Shown in pieces: positions 9,341-18,307 of a stretch of DNA of 64,000 nucleotides. Within the stretch, counting starts at the first letter, position 1. Every line of letters begins with the position of its first letter. The notes beneath the pieces were generated by a model. The model was not told where the DNA came from. It made no database searches and saw nothing but the letters and a program-made list of their open reading frames with translations. The position numbers and the translations under genes are program-made. Origin of the DNA: Klebsiella michiganensis (GTDB lineage: Bacteria; Pseudomonadota; Gammaproteobacteria; Enterobacterales; Enterobacteriaceae); assembly GCA_000963575.1 (NCBI GenBank), contig CP011077.1, positions 1,922,001 through 1,986,000 of the forward strand, given 5' to 3'.

Positions 9341-10557
9341 GTTTTTCTATTGAGCAGGTCAGGGCGGATTTCCCCATTCTGAGCCGTGAGGTCAACGGGC
9401 AGCCGCTGGCCTACCTGGACAGCGCGGCCAGCGCGCAGAAGCCTCAGGTTGTCATTGACGCTGAGCTTGAGTTTTATCGCCATGGTTATGCCGCAGTGCA
9501 CCGGGGCATTCATACCCTGAGCGCGGAAGCGACCACGCTGATGGAAAACGTGCGCAGCCAGGCGGCACGTTTCATCAACGCCGCTAAGCCGGAAGAAATT
9601 GTCTTTGTGCGTGGCACCACCGAGGGGATAAACCTCGTGGCCAACAGCTGGGGCAACGCTAACGTGCAGGCCGGGGATAACATCATCATCAGCGCCATGG
9701 AACACCACGCGAACATCGTGCCGTGGCAGATGCTGTGTGAGCGTACCGGCGCGGAGCTACGCGTTATCCCGCTAAACCAGGACGGCACCCTGCAGCTTGA
9801 TGTCTTCCCGACGCTAATTGACGACCGCACGAAACTGCTGGCGATTGCCCACGTTTCTAACGTGCTTGGCACTGAAAACCCGGTGAAGGAGATGATTGCC
9901 ACCGCGCATAAGTCGGGCGTCAAAGTGCTGGTGGACGGCGCTCAGGCCGTGATGCACCACGTCACGGATGTTACGGCGCTGGACTGCGATTTTTATCTTT
10001 TCTCCGGGCACAAGATCTATGGCCCAACGGGGATTGGCGTGTTGTATGCGAGGGAAAGCATCCTGCAGGATATGCCGCCGTGGGAAGGCGGTGGCTCGAT
10101 GATTGCTACCGTCAGCCTGAACGCAGGTACGACTTACGCCGCAGCCCCGTGGCGCTTTGAAGCCGGAACGCCGAACACGGCTGGCATCATTGGCCTTGGT
10201 GCCGCGCTGAGCTACGTTGAAGGGCTGGGCATGGAGGCGATTGGCGAATATGAGCGTTCCCTGATGCATTATGCTCAAAACGCGCTGCAGGCCGTGCCTG
10301 ATTTGACCGTATATGGCCCGGCAGAGCGCCGTGGCGTGCTGGCATTTAATCTCGGTAAGCACCATGCCTATGACGTCGGCAGCTTCCTCGACAACTACGG
10401 GATTGCGGTACGCACCGGGCACCATTGTGCCATGCCGCTGATGGCGTTCTACAGCGTGCCGGCCATGTGCCGGGCCTCTTTTGCCATGTACAATACCGAA
10501 CAAGAAGTGGATCGCCTGGTCGCCGGCCTGCAGCGTATCCACAGCCTGTTAGGATAA
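9337..10557 (+). CDS. sufS: SufS, PLP-dependent cysteine desulfurase
   Basis: 406 residues, the E. coli length. The enzyme removes sulfur from L-cysteine as a persulfide and hands it to SufE. The PLP lysine lies in FSGHKIYGPTG and the catalytic cysteine in AMCRASFAMYN; a histidine-rich cofactor stretch is AMEHHANIVPW. It is a type II desulfurase with the shortened catalytic loop. The start overlaps sufD; sufE follows after 11 nt. Confidence 0.97.
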   Translation: MSFSIEQVRADFPILSREVNGQPLAYLDSAASAQKPQVVIDAELEFYRHGYAAVHRGIHTLSAEATTLMENVRSQAARFINAAKPEEIVFVRGTTEGINLVANSWGNANVQAGDNIIISAMEHHANIVPWQMLCERTGAELRVIPLNQDGTLQLDVFPTLIDDRTKLLAIAHVSNVLGTENPVKEMIATAHKSGVKVLVDGAQAVMHHVTDVTALDCDFYLFSGHKIYGPTGIGVLYARESILQDMPPWEGGGSMIATVSLNAGTTYAAAPWRFEAGTPNTAGIIGLGAALSYVEGLGMEAIGEYERSLMHYAQNALQAVPDLTVYGPAERRGVLAFNLGKHHAYDVGSFLDNYGIAVRTGHHCAMPLMAFYSVPAMCRASFAMYNTEQEVDRLVAGLQRIHSLLG

Positions 10558-10568
10558 CGGAGACGGTC

Positions 10569-10985
10569 ATGGCCACGCTGCCGGATAAAGACAAACTGCT
10601 AAAAAACTTCAGCCGCTGTGCGAACTGGGAAGAGAAGTATCTCTACATTATTGAACTGGGCGGCCGCCTGCCCGAGCTGGCGGCGGAAAAGCACCAGCCG
10701 GAGCATATTATCCAGGGCTGCCAAAGCCAGGTATGGATAGTTATGCACCAGCAGCCCGACGGCGTAATTACGCTTGAAGGCGACAGCGATGCCGCTATTG
10801 TTAAGGGGCTGATCGCCATCGTGTTTATTCTCTATCAGCAGATGACGCCCCAGGATATCGTGGCGTTTGATGTGCGCCCGTGGTTTGAAAAAATGGCGCT
10901 CACTCAGCATCTGACCCCGTCCCGCTCTCAGGGGCTGGAAGCGATGATTCGCGCAATTCGCAACCAAGCCTCCAATCTGATTTAA
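10569..10985 (+). CDS. sufE: SufE, sulfur acceptor protein
   Basis: 138 residues from the ATG at 10569 (MATLPDKDKLL), matching E. coli SufE; the open frame upstream lies inside sufS and is not coding. SufE accepts persulfide sulfur from SufS on the cysteine in IQGCQSQVWI and delivers it to SufB. It is the last gene of the suf operon and is followed by a hairpin terminator. Confidence 0.97.
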   Translation: MATLPDKDKLLKNFSRCANWEEKYLYIIELGGRLPELAAEKHQPEHIIQGCQSQVWIVMHQQPDGVITLEGDSDAAIVKGLIAIVFILYQQMTPQDIVAFDVRPWFEKMALTQHLTPSRSQGLEAMIRAIRNQASNLI

Positions 10986-11021
10986 GTTAGCTAAACTTAC
11001 TCATACCTATGGTCCTGTTTT

Positions 11022-11051
11022 GCGAGGCGGTTTTCTGCCTCGCTTGTCTTT
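11022..11051 (+). terminator. Terminator after sufE
   Basis: GCGAGGC (11022-11028) pairs with GCCTCGC (11037-11043) over an 8-nt loop and is followed by TTGTCTTT. It separates the suf operon from ldtE. Confidence 0.65.
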
Positions 11052-11094
11052 CAGCCTGCTGGTGCCCGCCAGCGCGACTACAGGAATAAAAAGT

Positions 11095-12093
11095 ATGAAA
11101 TACGCGTCTTTACTCACACTAGCCATTATCGGCGCCCTGAGCGCCATTCGGCCCGCTTTAGCCCTTGATTATCCCTTACCGCCGGAAGGCAGCCGCCTGA
11201 TTGGTCAAAACCAGACTTATACCGTTCAGGAAGGGGATCGTAACCTGCAGGCCATTGCCCGACGTTTTGACACCGGTGCGATGCTGTTGCTGGAGGCTAA
11301 CAACACTATTGCGCCGGTGCCTAAACCAGGCACGGTGCTGACCATCCCCAGCCAGCTTCTGCTACCGGACGTGCCGCGCGAGGGCATTGTGGTGAATCTC
11401 GCTGAGCTGCGGCTGTATTACTTCCCTCCGGGCCAAAACATCGTACAGGTTTACCCGATTGGCATTGGCCTGCAGGGGCTGGAGACGCCGCTGATGACCA
11501 CCAGGATTGGGCAAAAGATCCCGAACCCAACCTGGACACCAACCGCCGGTATTCGCCAGCGCTCCCTCGAGAAGGGGATCAAGCTGCCGCCTGTCGTGCC
11601 TGCCGGGCCGAATAACCCGCTCGGCCGGTTTGCCATGCGGCTGGCCTACGGCAACGGCGAATACCTGATCCACGGCACCAGCGCGCCGGACAGCGTGGGG
11701 CTGCGCGTCAGCTCGGGCTGTATCAGGATGAACGCCCCCGACATTAAAGCGCTGTTTGAGCAAGCGAGAACCGGCACGCCGGTGCGGGTGATTAACGATC
11801 CGGTTAAATTCTCTGTCGAGCCAAACGGCGTTCGCTACGTTGAAGTCCATCGGCCGCTTTCTCAGGATGAACAGCAGAATACGCAAACCATGCCTTATGT
11901 GTTGCCCGCCGGGTTTAGCGAGTTCCGGGCCGCAAACGGCGTAGAGAAGGGGTTAGTGGAGAAGGCGCTCTACAGACGCGCAGGTTATCCCGTTGTGGTA
12001 TCTGCGGGTCAAACGCCTGCGGCAACGGCGGCGGTGCAGTCGGCCAGTAACGGAATGGTGAATGCTGAAGAGGCCACGAGCGCTACGCAGTAG
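11095..12093 (+). CDS. ldtE: LdtE (YnhG), L,D-transpeptidase
   Basis: 332 residues from the ATG at 11095, which begins a signal peptide (MKYASLLTLAIIGALSAIRP, cut after ALA); the open frame upstream runs through the suf terminator. A LysM-like segment (YTVQEGDRNLQAIARRF) precedes a YkuD domain with the catalytic motif HGTSAPDSVGLRVSSGCIRM. LdtE makes 3-3 cross-links in periplasmic peptidoglycan. It is convergent with lpp, whose product other L,D-transpeptidases attach to the wall. Confidence 0.93.
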   Translation: MKYASLLTLAIIGALSAIRPALALDYPLPPEGSRLIGQNQTYTVQEGDRNLQAIARRFDTGAMLLLEANNTIAPVPKPGTVLTIPSQLLLPDVPREGIVVNLAELRLYYFPPGQNIVQVYPIGIGLQGLETPLMTTRIGQKIPNPTWTPTAGIRQRSLEKGIKLPPVVPAGPNNPLGRFAMRLAYGNGEYLIHGTSAPDSVGLRVSSGCIRMNAPDIKALFEQARTGTPVRVINDPVKFSVEPNGVRYVEVHRPLSQDEQQNTQTMPYVLPAGFSEFRAANGVEKGLVEKALYRRAGYPVVVSAGQTPAATAAVQSASNGMVNAEEATSATQ

Positions 12094-12119
12094 CGGGTGG
12101 GGGTAAATGACAGGCAAAA

Positions 12120-12146
12120 AAAATGGCGCACATTGTGCGCCATTTT
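12120..12146. terminator. Bidirectional terminator between ldtE and lpp
   Basis: AAAATGGCGCAC and GTGCGCCATTTT form a perfect 12-bp stem with a 3-nt loop and are A/T-flanked on both sides. It can serve the convergent ldtE and lpp transcripts. Confidence 0.9.
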
Positions 12147-12159
12147 ATACCAGTGACTC

Positions 12160-12396
12160 TTACTTACGGTAAGAGTGAGCCTGGTTGTCCAGACGCTGGT
12201 TAGCGCGAGCGGCGTCGTCTTTAGCAGCCTGAACGTCAGAACGCACTGCGTTCACGTCGTTGCTCAGCTGATCAACTTTAGCGTTCAGAGTCTGAACGTC
12301 AGAAGACAGTTGATCGATTTTAGCGTTAGAAGAACAACCTGCCAGCATAGTAGAAGCCAGGATTACCGCGCCCAGTACCAGTTTAGTACGATTCAT
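12160..12396 (-). CDS. lpp: Lpp, Braun murein lipoprotein
   Basis: A 78-residue precursor with a lipoprotein signal peptide and lipobox LAGC, processed to 58 residues starting at the lipidated cysteine. The mature part is a continuous heptad coiled coil (IDQLSSDVQTLNAKVDQLSN) that trimerises and ends in Arg-Lys, the C-terminal lysine being the covalent link to peptidoglycan. The 5' leader has GAGGGTATTAATA before the ATG as in E. coli. Short length and strong lpp-type promoter fit a very abundant protein. Confidence 0.98.
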   Translation of the reverse strand: MNRTKLVLGAVILASTMLAGCSSNAKIDQLSSDVQTLNAKVDQLSNDVNAVRSDVQAAKDDAARANQRLDNQAHSYRK

Positions 12397-12440
12397 TATT
12401 AATACCCTCTAGATTGAGTTAATCTCCATGTAGCGTTACA

Positions 12441-12475
12441 AGTATTACACAAACTTTTTTGTGATGAGAATAATT
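12441..12475 (-). promoter_or_regulatory. lpp promoter
   Basis: Read on the minus strand, the segment contains a TAATACT -10 element at 12441-12447 with an AT-rich upstream stretch; the sequence from here to the lpp ATG is almost identical to what I recall of E. coli lpp. The -10 is clear; the -35 is poor, as in E. coli. Confidence 0.75.
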
Positions 12476-12652
12476 TTTTGTCGGGAATACCCTTAAATTT
12501 GATCGTTCGCTCAAAGAAGCACCGAACGGAGACGGAAAGTTAAAAAAAAGAGAGAAAACAGGGGAATTTCATCGGATTCATCTTAATTAAGAGTTAGCTT
12601 AAATAGTAAAATCCGATTTGCATTTTTATTAAGATCTGCCAGCAAGTGATAT

Positions 12653-12680
12653 AAAAAAAGCGCCCTAAGGCGCTTTTTTG
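12653..12680 (-). terminator. pykF terminator
   Basis: AAAAAAAGCGCC-CTAA-GGCGCTTTTTT is a GC stem with A and T tracts on either side, lying just past the pykF stop on its strand. Confidence 0.9.
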
Positions 12681-12705
12681 TTAATTAAACTTGTTAACAA
12701 GTCAA

Positions 12706-14118
12706 TTACAGAACATGTACTGACGCGGTGTTAGTGGTGCCGCTTGGGACCAGTGCACCGGAAACCATCACCACGATGTCGCCCTTACGTGCCAGGCCGC
12801 TTTCCAGAGCAACTTCTTTACCCAGACGGTAGAAGTCGTCGGTGGAGGCGATTTCTTTCACCATCTGCGGCACAACGCCTTTGCTCAGCACCAGCTGACG
12901 CGCGGTCACTTCGTTGGTGGTCAGCGCCAGAATGGTAGCGTTCGGGAAGTACTTACGCACGGCTTTAGCGGATTTACCACCCTGGGTTGCAACCACGATC
13001 AGCGGTGCTTCCAGTTTTTCGGCGGTTTCAACGGCACCACGGCAAACGGCTTCGGTGATGCGCAGTTTACGGCTGTCGTTGTTGTTGTCCAGACGGCTGG
13101 TCATCACGCGGTCGGTACGCTCGCAGATGGTTGCCATGATGGTCACAGCTTCCAGCGGGTATTTACCTTTTGCAGACTCACCGGACAGCATAACTGCGTC
13201 GGTGCCGTCGATGATGGCGTTAGCAACGTCACCGGCTTCCGCACGGGTAGGGCGCGGGTTTTTGATCATCGAGTCGAGCATCTGGGTTGCGGTGATAACC
13301 ACTTTGCGTGCGCGAACGCATTTCTCGATCATCATCTTCTGCGCGAAGATAACTTCTTCAACCGGGATTTCAACGCCCAGGTCGCCACGAGCAACCATGA
13401 TGCCGTCAGAGGCTTCGAGGATTTCGTCGAAGTTGTTCAGGCCTTCCTGGTTTTCGATTTTGGAGATGATCTGGATCTTCTCGCCGCCGTGGGCTTTCAG
13501 GTGCTCACGGATTTCAACCACGTCAGAACGCTTACGGATGAAGGACGCTGCCACGAAGTCAACGCCTTGCTCACAGCCGAAGATCAGATCCTGTTTGTCT
13601 TTCTCAGCCAGCGCTGGCAGCGCGATGGACACGCCCGGCAGGTTAACGCCTTTGTTCTCACCGAGATCGCCGTTGTTCAGCACTTTACAGATAACTTTGT
13701 TGCCTTCGATGGCGGTAACTTCCATGCCGATCAGGCCATCGTCAACCAGGACTGTGTTGCCAACGGTCAGGTCATTGGTGAAACCTTCGTAGGTGACTGC
13801 AACAATTTCGCTGTTGCCGACAACGGATTTGTCGGTAGTGAATGTAAAGGTCTGGCCCGCTTTCAGGGAAACGTCGTTACCGCCTTCCAGCTTGATAGTA
13901 CGGATTTCTGGCCCTTTGGTGTCCAGCAGGATAGCGGCTTTCTTACCGGTTTTAGCGACGACATTGCGCAGGTTCTTGATGCGCTGACCGTGTTCTTCAT
14001 AGTCACCGTGGGAGAAGTTCAGACGCATAACGTTCATGCCCGCGTCGAGCATTTTTGTCAGCATCTCTTCGGATTCGGTTTTTGGACCGATGGTGCAAAC
14101 GATTTTAGTCTTTTTCAT
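12706..14118 (-). CDS. pykF: PykF, pyruvate kinase I
   Basis: 470 residues, the same length as E. coli PykF. It converts phosphoenolpyruvate and ADP to pyruvate and ATP and is activated by fructose 1,6-bisphosphate. Motifs include MRLNFSHGDYEEH, the metal-binding EILEASDGIMVARGDLGVEI stretch and KARKVVITATQMLDSM. A possible Cra site lies upstream. Confidence 0.98.
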   Translation of the reverse strand: MKKTKIVCTIGPKTESEEMLTKMLDAGMNVMRLNFSHGDYEEHGQRIKNLRNVVAKTGKKAAILLDTKGPEIRTIKLEGGNDVSLKAGQTFTFTTDKSVVGNSEIVAVTYEGFTNDLTVGNTVLVDDGLIGMEVTAIEGNKVICKVLNNGDLGENKGVNLPGVSIALPALAEKDKQDLIFGCEQGVDFVAASFIRKRSDVVEIREHLKAHGGEKIQIISKIENQEGLNNFDEILEASDGIMVARGDLGVEIPVEEVIFAQKMMIEKCVRARKVVITATQMLDSMIKNPRPTRAEAGDVANAIIDGTDAVMLSGESAKGKYPLEAVTIMATICERTDRVMTSRLDNNNDSRKLRITEAVCRGAVETAEKLEAPLIVVATQGGKSAKAVRKYFPNATILALTTNEVTARQLVLSKGVVPQMVKEIASTDDFYRLGKEVALESGLARKGDIVVMVSGALVPSGTTNTASVHVL

Positions 14119-14489
14119 GACAGTCTTATCTATAAGTTGAGGAGGATTGTTGAAACTCGGTTCCGGGAGGCAGGGCTACCGGAGCTTAAAAGAATACTGT
14201 GGTGTTGAAAGTGGCACCTGGTAAGGATAGGTGACAGAAATAAAGCGTGCAGAGGAAAGTGTGCTTGTGGTTCAGCAGGGGAAGGCGTTAGACAATGTTG
14301 TTGTATAAAAAAGGAGTCCAATGAGCTGAAACCATTCAAGTTAAGAACGGGCGTAGTATAGATAAATCTGGCTGGAAAAGGAATCAAAACCGTTGATTCA
14401 GCGACGGAGTGCACAGTTTTACAGCGAGTTGTTATCAGGGCGTTGCCAGATGTTTGAGAGTTTTAAGAGATGATGAAAATAAGAATGAA
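14119..14489. other. Intergenic region upstream of pykF
   Basis: About 370 nt holding the pykF leader and promoter. I see a possible Cra site at 14381-14400 and no gene; the open frame on the minus strand at 14130-14414 has no family likeness and spans the promoter. Confidence 0.5.
14381..14400 (-). promoter_or_regulatory. Possible Cra (FruR) operator of pykF
   Basis: On the minus strand this reads TGAATCAACGGTTTTGATTC, an imperfect inverted repeat with the TGAATC half-site typical of Cra operators. Cra represses pykF in E. coli. The site is about 263 nt from the start codon, so the assignment is tentative. Confidence 0.35.
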
Positions 14490-14566
14490 TGGTGCGTTCA
14501 ATTGGACTCGAACCAACGACCCCCACCATGTCAAGGTGGTGCTCTAACCAACTGAGCTATGAACGC
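14490..14566 (-). tRNA. valV: tRNA-Val(GAC), valV-type
   Basis: A 77-nt cloverleaf on the minus strand with CCA encoded. The acceptor stem begins GCGTTCA, the anticodon loop is TTGACAT (GAC, reading GUC/GUU valine codons) within CCACC/GGTGG, and the T arm has GGTTCGAGTCC. It is identical over all 77 nt to the copy at 18776-18852. E. coli has only the adjacent valV-valW pair, so this is an extra, separated copy. Confidence 0.95.
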
Positions 14567-14782
14567 ACTGAATATGAAAGACAAAACAATAACAAGTTGA
14601 ATTAATTACTGTTTTAGCTTCTAAAGCAAGAAGTGACAACATTATGACGGGCGATGCGAACGTTGACAAGCCCTGTTTATACTGTCTGATGAATGTTTGA
14701 GCTCTTTATTGCTTGTTCTGGCTGGCTTTTCAATCTGGAGGCTGATAAAACCGTTTTCTCACCGATGTTCAGGGGCATGTTC

Positions 14783-15892
14783 ATGATTACCATTATTGGC
14801 GCTGGCGTGGCCGGGCCGCTGCTGGCTTATATGCTGCATCGCGCGGGCATCGCGGTTTGCGTTCTTGAAGCCGATGCGTCTCTGGATTCTCGTCATCAGG
14901 GGGGAATGCTCAACCTGAATGAAGGCACGGGTAAACCTGCACTTCGCGCTGCGGGCTTATTTGAAGCCGCAATGGCGCTGGTGCTACCGGGGGCGGATGC
15001 TACCCTGATGCGCGATGAAAAGGGGCATGTCCTGTATCAGGATGAAGGCGATGGCTCCCGTCCGGAAATTGACCGGGGGGCGCTGCGCAGACTGGTGGTA
15101 GAGGCATTGCCTGCCGGGATCATCCGCTGGAACAGTCGGGTCACGTCCATCGAACCACAGGGCACGGGATTTCATCTCACGCTGGGGGACGGGAGCACGC
15201 ACGTTGGCGAGGCTTTGGTGGGGGCCGACGGCGCCTGGTCGAAAGTCAGGCCGTTGTTAACGGCACAGAAGCCGCTTTATTCCGGGATTACCTTTGTTGA
15301 ACTGCGCTACCGGAACGTAAGCCAGCAATATCCAGCGGTGAAAGCGCTGGTGGGCAATGGCTCGTTGTTCGCTCTGAGTAAAGGCCGGGGCATCATGGCG
15401 CACTGTGAACCCGGCGACAAGATTTCAGCCTATGCCGCAATTCCTGTGCCGGAAGCGCAATCGCGCGGAGCCTTTACTCGCGATGAACTGGTGGAATGCT
15501 TCAGAGGCTGGGGGGAATGCTATCGCGAGATGCTGGCGAAAAGTGAAGGGCCACTGATTGCCAGGCCTGTTGGTGTATTACCCACCGGAGAATTTTGGTC
15601 GGCAGAGGGGAATGTGACCCTGATTGGCGATGCCGCGCATGTCATGTCGCCTTTTGCCGGGGAGGGAGTGAATCTGGCCATGGCGGATGCGGTCGATCTC
15701 GCTCAGGCGATTATTGCTCAACCCGCCAGTCTCGCCGTCGCCTTCAGGCAATACCAGGAGGCGATGGCTGCGCGAACCGTGCACTTTCAGCAGGAGTCCG
15801 CCGCGAATTTTGCCATGGGGTTTGCGGCCGATGCGCCCCGGGAACTGCTGGCTTTGTTCACCGGATTAGCATCGCAGGCCCCGGGGCGGTAA
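14783..15892 (+). CDS. TetX-like class A FAD-dependent monooxygenase
   Basis: 369 residues from the ATG at 14783, which has AGGGG 7 nt upstream; in-frame ATGs at 14693 and 14777 lack a usable ribosome site. The N-terminus is a Rossmann FAD site (IIGAGVAGPLLAYMLHRAG), followed by a DG-type motif (VGADGAWSKVRPLL) and the second FAD motif GDAAHVMSPFAGEGVNLAM. These match the p-hydroxybenzoate hydroxylase/TetX superfamily, soluble enzymes that hydroxylate aromatic or polycyclic substrates with NAD(P)H. The PFAGEGVN motif resembles TetX (PFAGQGVN), but TetX-type activity cannot be claimed. It is convergent with the LysR gene. Confidence 0.85.
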   Translation: MITIIGAGVAGPLLAYMLHRAGIAVCVLEADASLDSRHQGGMLNLNEGTGKPALRAAGLFEAAMALVLPGADATLMRDEKGHVLYQDEGDGSRPEIDRGALRRLVVEALPAGIIRWNSRVTSIEPQGTGFHLTLGDGSTHVGEALVGADGAWSKVRPLLTAQKPLYSGITFVELRYRNVSQQYPAVKALVGNGSLFALSKGRGIMAHCEPGDKISAYAAIPVPEAQSRGAFTRDELVECFRGWGECYREMLAKSEGPLIARPVGVLPTGEFWSAEGNVTLIGDAAHVMSPFAGEGVNLAMADAVDLAQAIIAQPASLAVAFRQYQEAMAARTVHFQQESAANFAMGFAADAPRELLALFTGLASQAPGR

Positions 15893-15919
15893 TCCCCAAA
15901 ATTACCCCGCGGGATGTTG

Positions 15920-16843
15920 TTAATAGTCCAGGTACTCCACCAGGCGGTCGATAAACAGCCTGACTTTAGCCGCCAGATGTTTTCGATTAGGGTACACCAC
16001 GTTGACACTCAGAGGCGTGCCGCATAATTCAGGCAGCACCGGCACCAGTTTGCCCTCTGCGACATATTGGGCAACGAGAAACGCGGGCAGAAAAGCAATG
16101 CCTAAGCCTTCAACGGCGGCGGCACAAATGGCTTCTCCGCTGTCGAAGCGGATCCTGCTGTGCCCTTCAATCACCACGCTTTCATTGCTGATCGTAAACA
16201 GCGTCCAGTCTGCGGTTTGCGGGCTCAGGCCGTAAACCAGTCGCTGATGCAGGGGAAGGTCTGCCGGTACAGCCGGAGTGCCTGTTTCTGCAAGATAGGC
16301 CGGCGAAGCAAACAGATGAGGGCGGATACGCTGCACGGGGCGCGCAACAAGTTGTGAATCTTTCGGTAAGTCACCCAGTCGGATGCTAAGGTCGAACCCC
16401 TCCGTCACCAGGTCCACCACGCGGTCGGTGAAACTGACTTCAATATTAAGCCCCGGCCAGGCGGCCATGATGTGCTTCAGAAAAGGCAACAGCACGACTT
16501 TGCCCCATGTTTCCGGCACGCTGAGCCGGAGCACTCCGCTGGGGCTGGAAAAATTCTGCCGCACGCTGGCTTCTGCGTCTTCAATATCCTGCAAAATCTG
16601 AACACAGCGTTCATAAAAACCGTAGCCGTCGCGGGTCAGGGCGACGCGCCGCGTTGTCCGGTTAAATAGCCGTGTTTCCAGCTGTGCCTCAAGGCGTGCA
16701 ATTGCTTTACCGGCGGCTGAACGGGTTAATCCGAGGGCTTTGCCGCCGGCGACAAAGCTCCCGCCTTCTGCGATGGCCACGAAAATACGCAGGCCGCCTA
16801 GATCGAGTTCGGAATGGTTTTTAGCGCCTGAGCGGATTGGCAT
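15920..16843 (-). CDS. LysR-family transcriptional regulator
   Basis: 307 residues with an N-terminal winged helix-turn-helix (IFVAIAEGGSFVAGGKALGLTRSAAGKAIARLE) and a C-terminal periplasmic-binding-like effector domain, placing it in the CrgA/DsdC-like LysR group. It is divergent from the alpha/beta hydrolase gene with a 72-nt gap containing an inverted repeat, the usual layout for a LysR regulator and its target. The effector is unknown. Confidence 0.9.
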   Translation of the reverse strand: MPIRSGAKNHSELDLGGLRIFVAIAEGGSFVAGGKALGLTRSAAGKAIARLEAQLETRLFNRTTRRVALTRDGYGFYERCVQILQDIEDAEASVRQNFSSPSGVLRLSVPETWGKVVLLPFLKHIMAAWPGLNIEVSFTDRVVDLVTEGFDLSIRLGDLPKDSQLVARPVQRIRPHLFASPAYLAETGTPAVPADLPLHQRLVYGLSPQTADWTLFTISNESVVIEGHSRIRFDSGEAICAAAVEGLGIAFLPAFLVAQYVAEGKLVPVLPELCGTPLSVNVVYPNRKHLAAKVRLFIDRLVEYLDY

Positions 16844-16864
16844 TGGAGAACCTATTTCGTCAAA

Positions 16865-16894
16865 TGATTAAGCATAATCTTTTTTGTTTAATCA
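16865..16894. promoter_or_regulatory. Inverted repeat, probable LysR operator
   Basis: TGATTAA (16865-16871) and TTAATCA (16888-16894) form a perfect inverted repeat around 16 nt; a nested palindrome GATTA-AGCA-TAATC lies at 16866-16879. It sits in the gap between the divergent LysR and hydrolase genes, where LysR proteins bind T-N11-A type sites. Confidence 0.6.
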
Positions 16895-16915
16895 AAGTAG
16901 ACAATGGAGAACGAA

Positions 16916-17848
16916 ATGCTTCCTGATAACGCGCAGGCCGCCCTGGCCGGCTGGATAAAAGCCGCTGAACCGGTTGTGCAGAAGGTGTATGGCCAGTCTG
17001 ATACAGACTGGAAAGATGTTCGGGCGGACTACGTCCAGCAGCTTGATAAGCTGTTCCCGGCCGGAGAAGGCATAGCCTTTGCCGATGTCGGCCTGGGTGG
17101 CGTTCGCGCTATGTCGGTCACGCCGGAGGATGTTATTGACGGCCGGATCATGCTGTATATCCACGGTGGGGGCTACGTTCACGGTGGGGTTGAAGCCTAC
17201 CGGGGGTTGACCGGGCGTTATGCCCGTGCGCTGAAAGCTAAAGTGTATGTGGTTGATTATCGCCAGGCGCCGGAGTTTCCGTTCCCGACGCCGATCGATG
17301 ATGTATTCCAGGCCTACCGCACCTTGCTTGAGCAGGGCGCAAACCCGCGCTCGCTGATGATCTCGGGGGATTCTGCCGGTGGCGCGATGGTTGTCACGCT
17401 GATGCGTAAAGCTCGTAATGCGGGTCTTGCCTTACCCGCTGCCGCAGTGGCTATTTCGCCGTGGGCTAACTTAACGCACAGCGGCGCATCTGCATCGGTT
17501 CGCGATGGGCTGGATCCTCTATGTAGCGTGGCGTTCCTGAACCAACTGGCCCGAAGTTTTCTGGCCGGAGAGCTGCCCACGCATCCGGATGTATCTCCGG
17601 TCTTTGCCGATGTACACGGGCTTTCTCCGACCTTGATACAGATTGGCGAAAATGAGGTGATGCTGAGCGATGCTATTCGCCTTGCGTCCCACATGAGCGA
17701 AAGCCGGGTTCGCACCACGCTGGAAGTTTGGCCGGAAATGTTCCACGTCTGGCATTTGTTTGCCGGAATATTACCGGAGGCAGACCAGGCCTTGAGAAAC
17801 GCGATAAGATTTCTTGAAGATGCGCTAAACCCGATCGACATCGGGTGA
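16916..17848 (+). CDS. Alpha/beta hydrolase, hormone-sensitive-lipase family esterase
   Basis: 310 residues from the ATG at 16916, which has GGAGA 6 nt upstream; the earlier ATG at 16904 overlaps that ribosome site. The oxyanion-hole motif HGGGYVHGG and nucleophile elbow GDSAGGAM identify the HSL (bacterial family IV) carboxylesterases. The acid and base residues would be near LIQIGENEVMLSDA and MFHVWHLF. It is soluble with no signal peptide. It leads an operon with the RidA gene 57 nt downstream, divergent from the LysR gene. Confidence 0.88.
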   Translation: MLPDNAQAALAGWIKAAEPVVQKVYGQSDTDWKDVRADYVQQLDKLFPAGEGIAFADVGLGGVRAMSVTPEDVIDGRIMLYIHGGGYVHGGVEAYRGLTGRYARALKAKVYVVDYRQAPEFPFPTPIDDVFQAYRTLLEQGANPRSLMISGDSAGGAMVVTLMRKARNAGLALPAAAVAISPWANLTHSGASASVRDGLDPLCSVAFLNQLARSFLAGELPTHPDVSPVFADVHGLSPTLIQIGENEVMLSDAIRLASHMSESRVRTTLEVWPEMFHVWHLFAGILPEADQALRNAIRFLEDALNPIDIG

Positions 17849-17905
17849 GATAAAAATCATTCAACTGCCGGCGTGCGCGCCGGTAAATAATTGGGAGAAA
17901 CAGTC

Positions 17906-18304
17906 GTGTCGGACAGAGAAATTATCGTGCCGTCGGCCATGCAGGCTTTGGCTGAGCGGGCAGGGTATGCGCCTGCGGTGGTGGCGGGAAACACTGTTTA
18001 TTGCGCCGGGCAAGTGGGGCGGACGCCCGATTTACAGGCGATCGCTGACCCAAAGGCACAATTTATGGCCTGTTGGGAAAACCTGCGTCTGGTTCTGCAG
18101 GCAGCGGGCTGCCGCTTTGAAGATGTCGTGGAGATGACGACCTACCACGTCAACATGAAGGAACACATGGATGTTTTTCGCGAGGTGAAAGACGCTGTAT
18201 TCCCAAGAGGGCACTGCGCCTGGACCTGTATCGGCGTGTCTGAACTGGCCCACCCGGGGCTGCTGGTAGAAGTGAAATGCATTGCCGTGAGAAGAACGGC
18301 GTAG
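17906..18304 (+). CDS. RidA/YjgF family protein (enamine/imine deaminase-like)
   Basis: 132 residues from the GTG at 17906 with GGGAG 8 nt upstream; the open frame reaches back to a TTG at 17891. The family hydrolyses reactive enamine/imine intermediates or acts in catabolic operons. Visible features are VYCAGQVGRTPDLQ, EMTTYHVNM and the C-terminal LVEVKCIAVR, but the catalytic Arg of canonical RidA is not clearly placed, so it is a divergent subgroup. It is probably co-transcribed with the hydrolase and ended by the next terminator. Confidence 0.88.
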   Translation: MSDREIIVPSAMQALAERAGYAPAVVAGNTVYCAGQVGRTPDLQAIADPKAQFMACWENLRLVLQAAGCRFEDVVEMTTYHVNMKEHMDVFREVKDAVFPRGHCAWTCIGVSELAHPGLLVEVKCIAVRRTA

Positions 18305-18307
18305 CAT

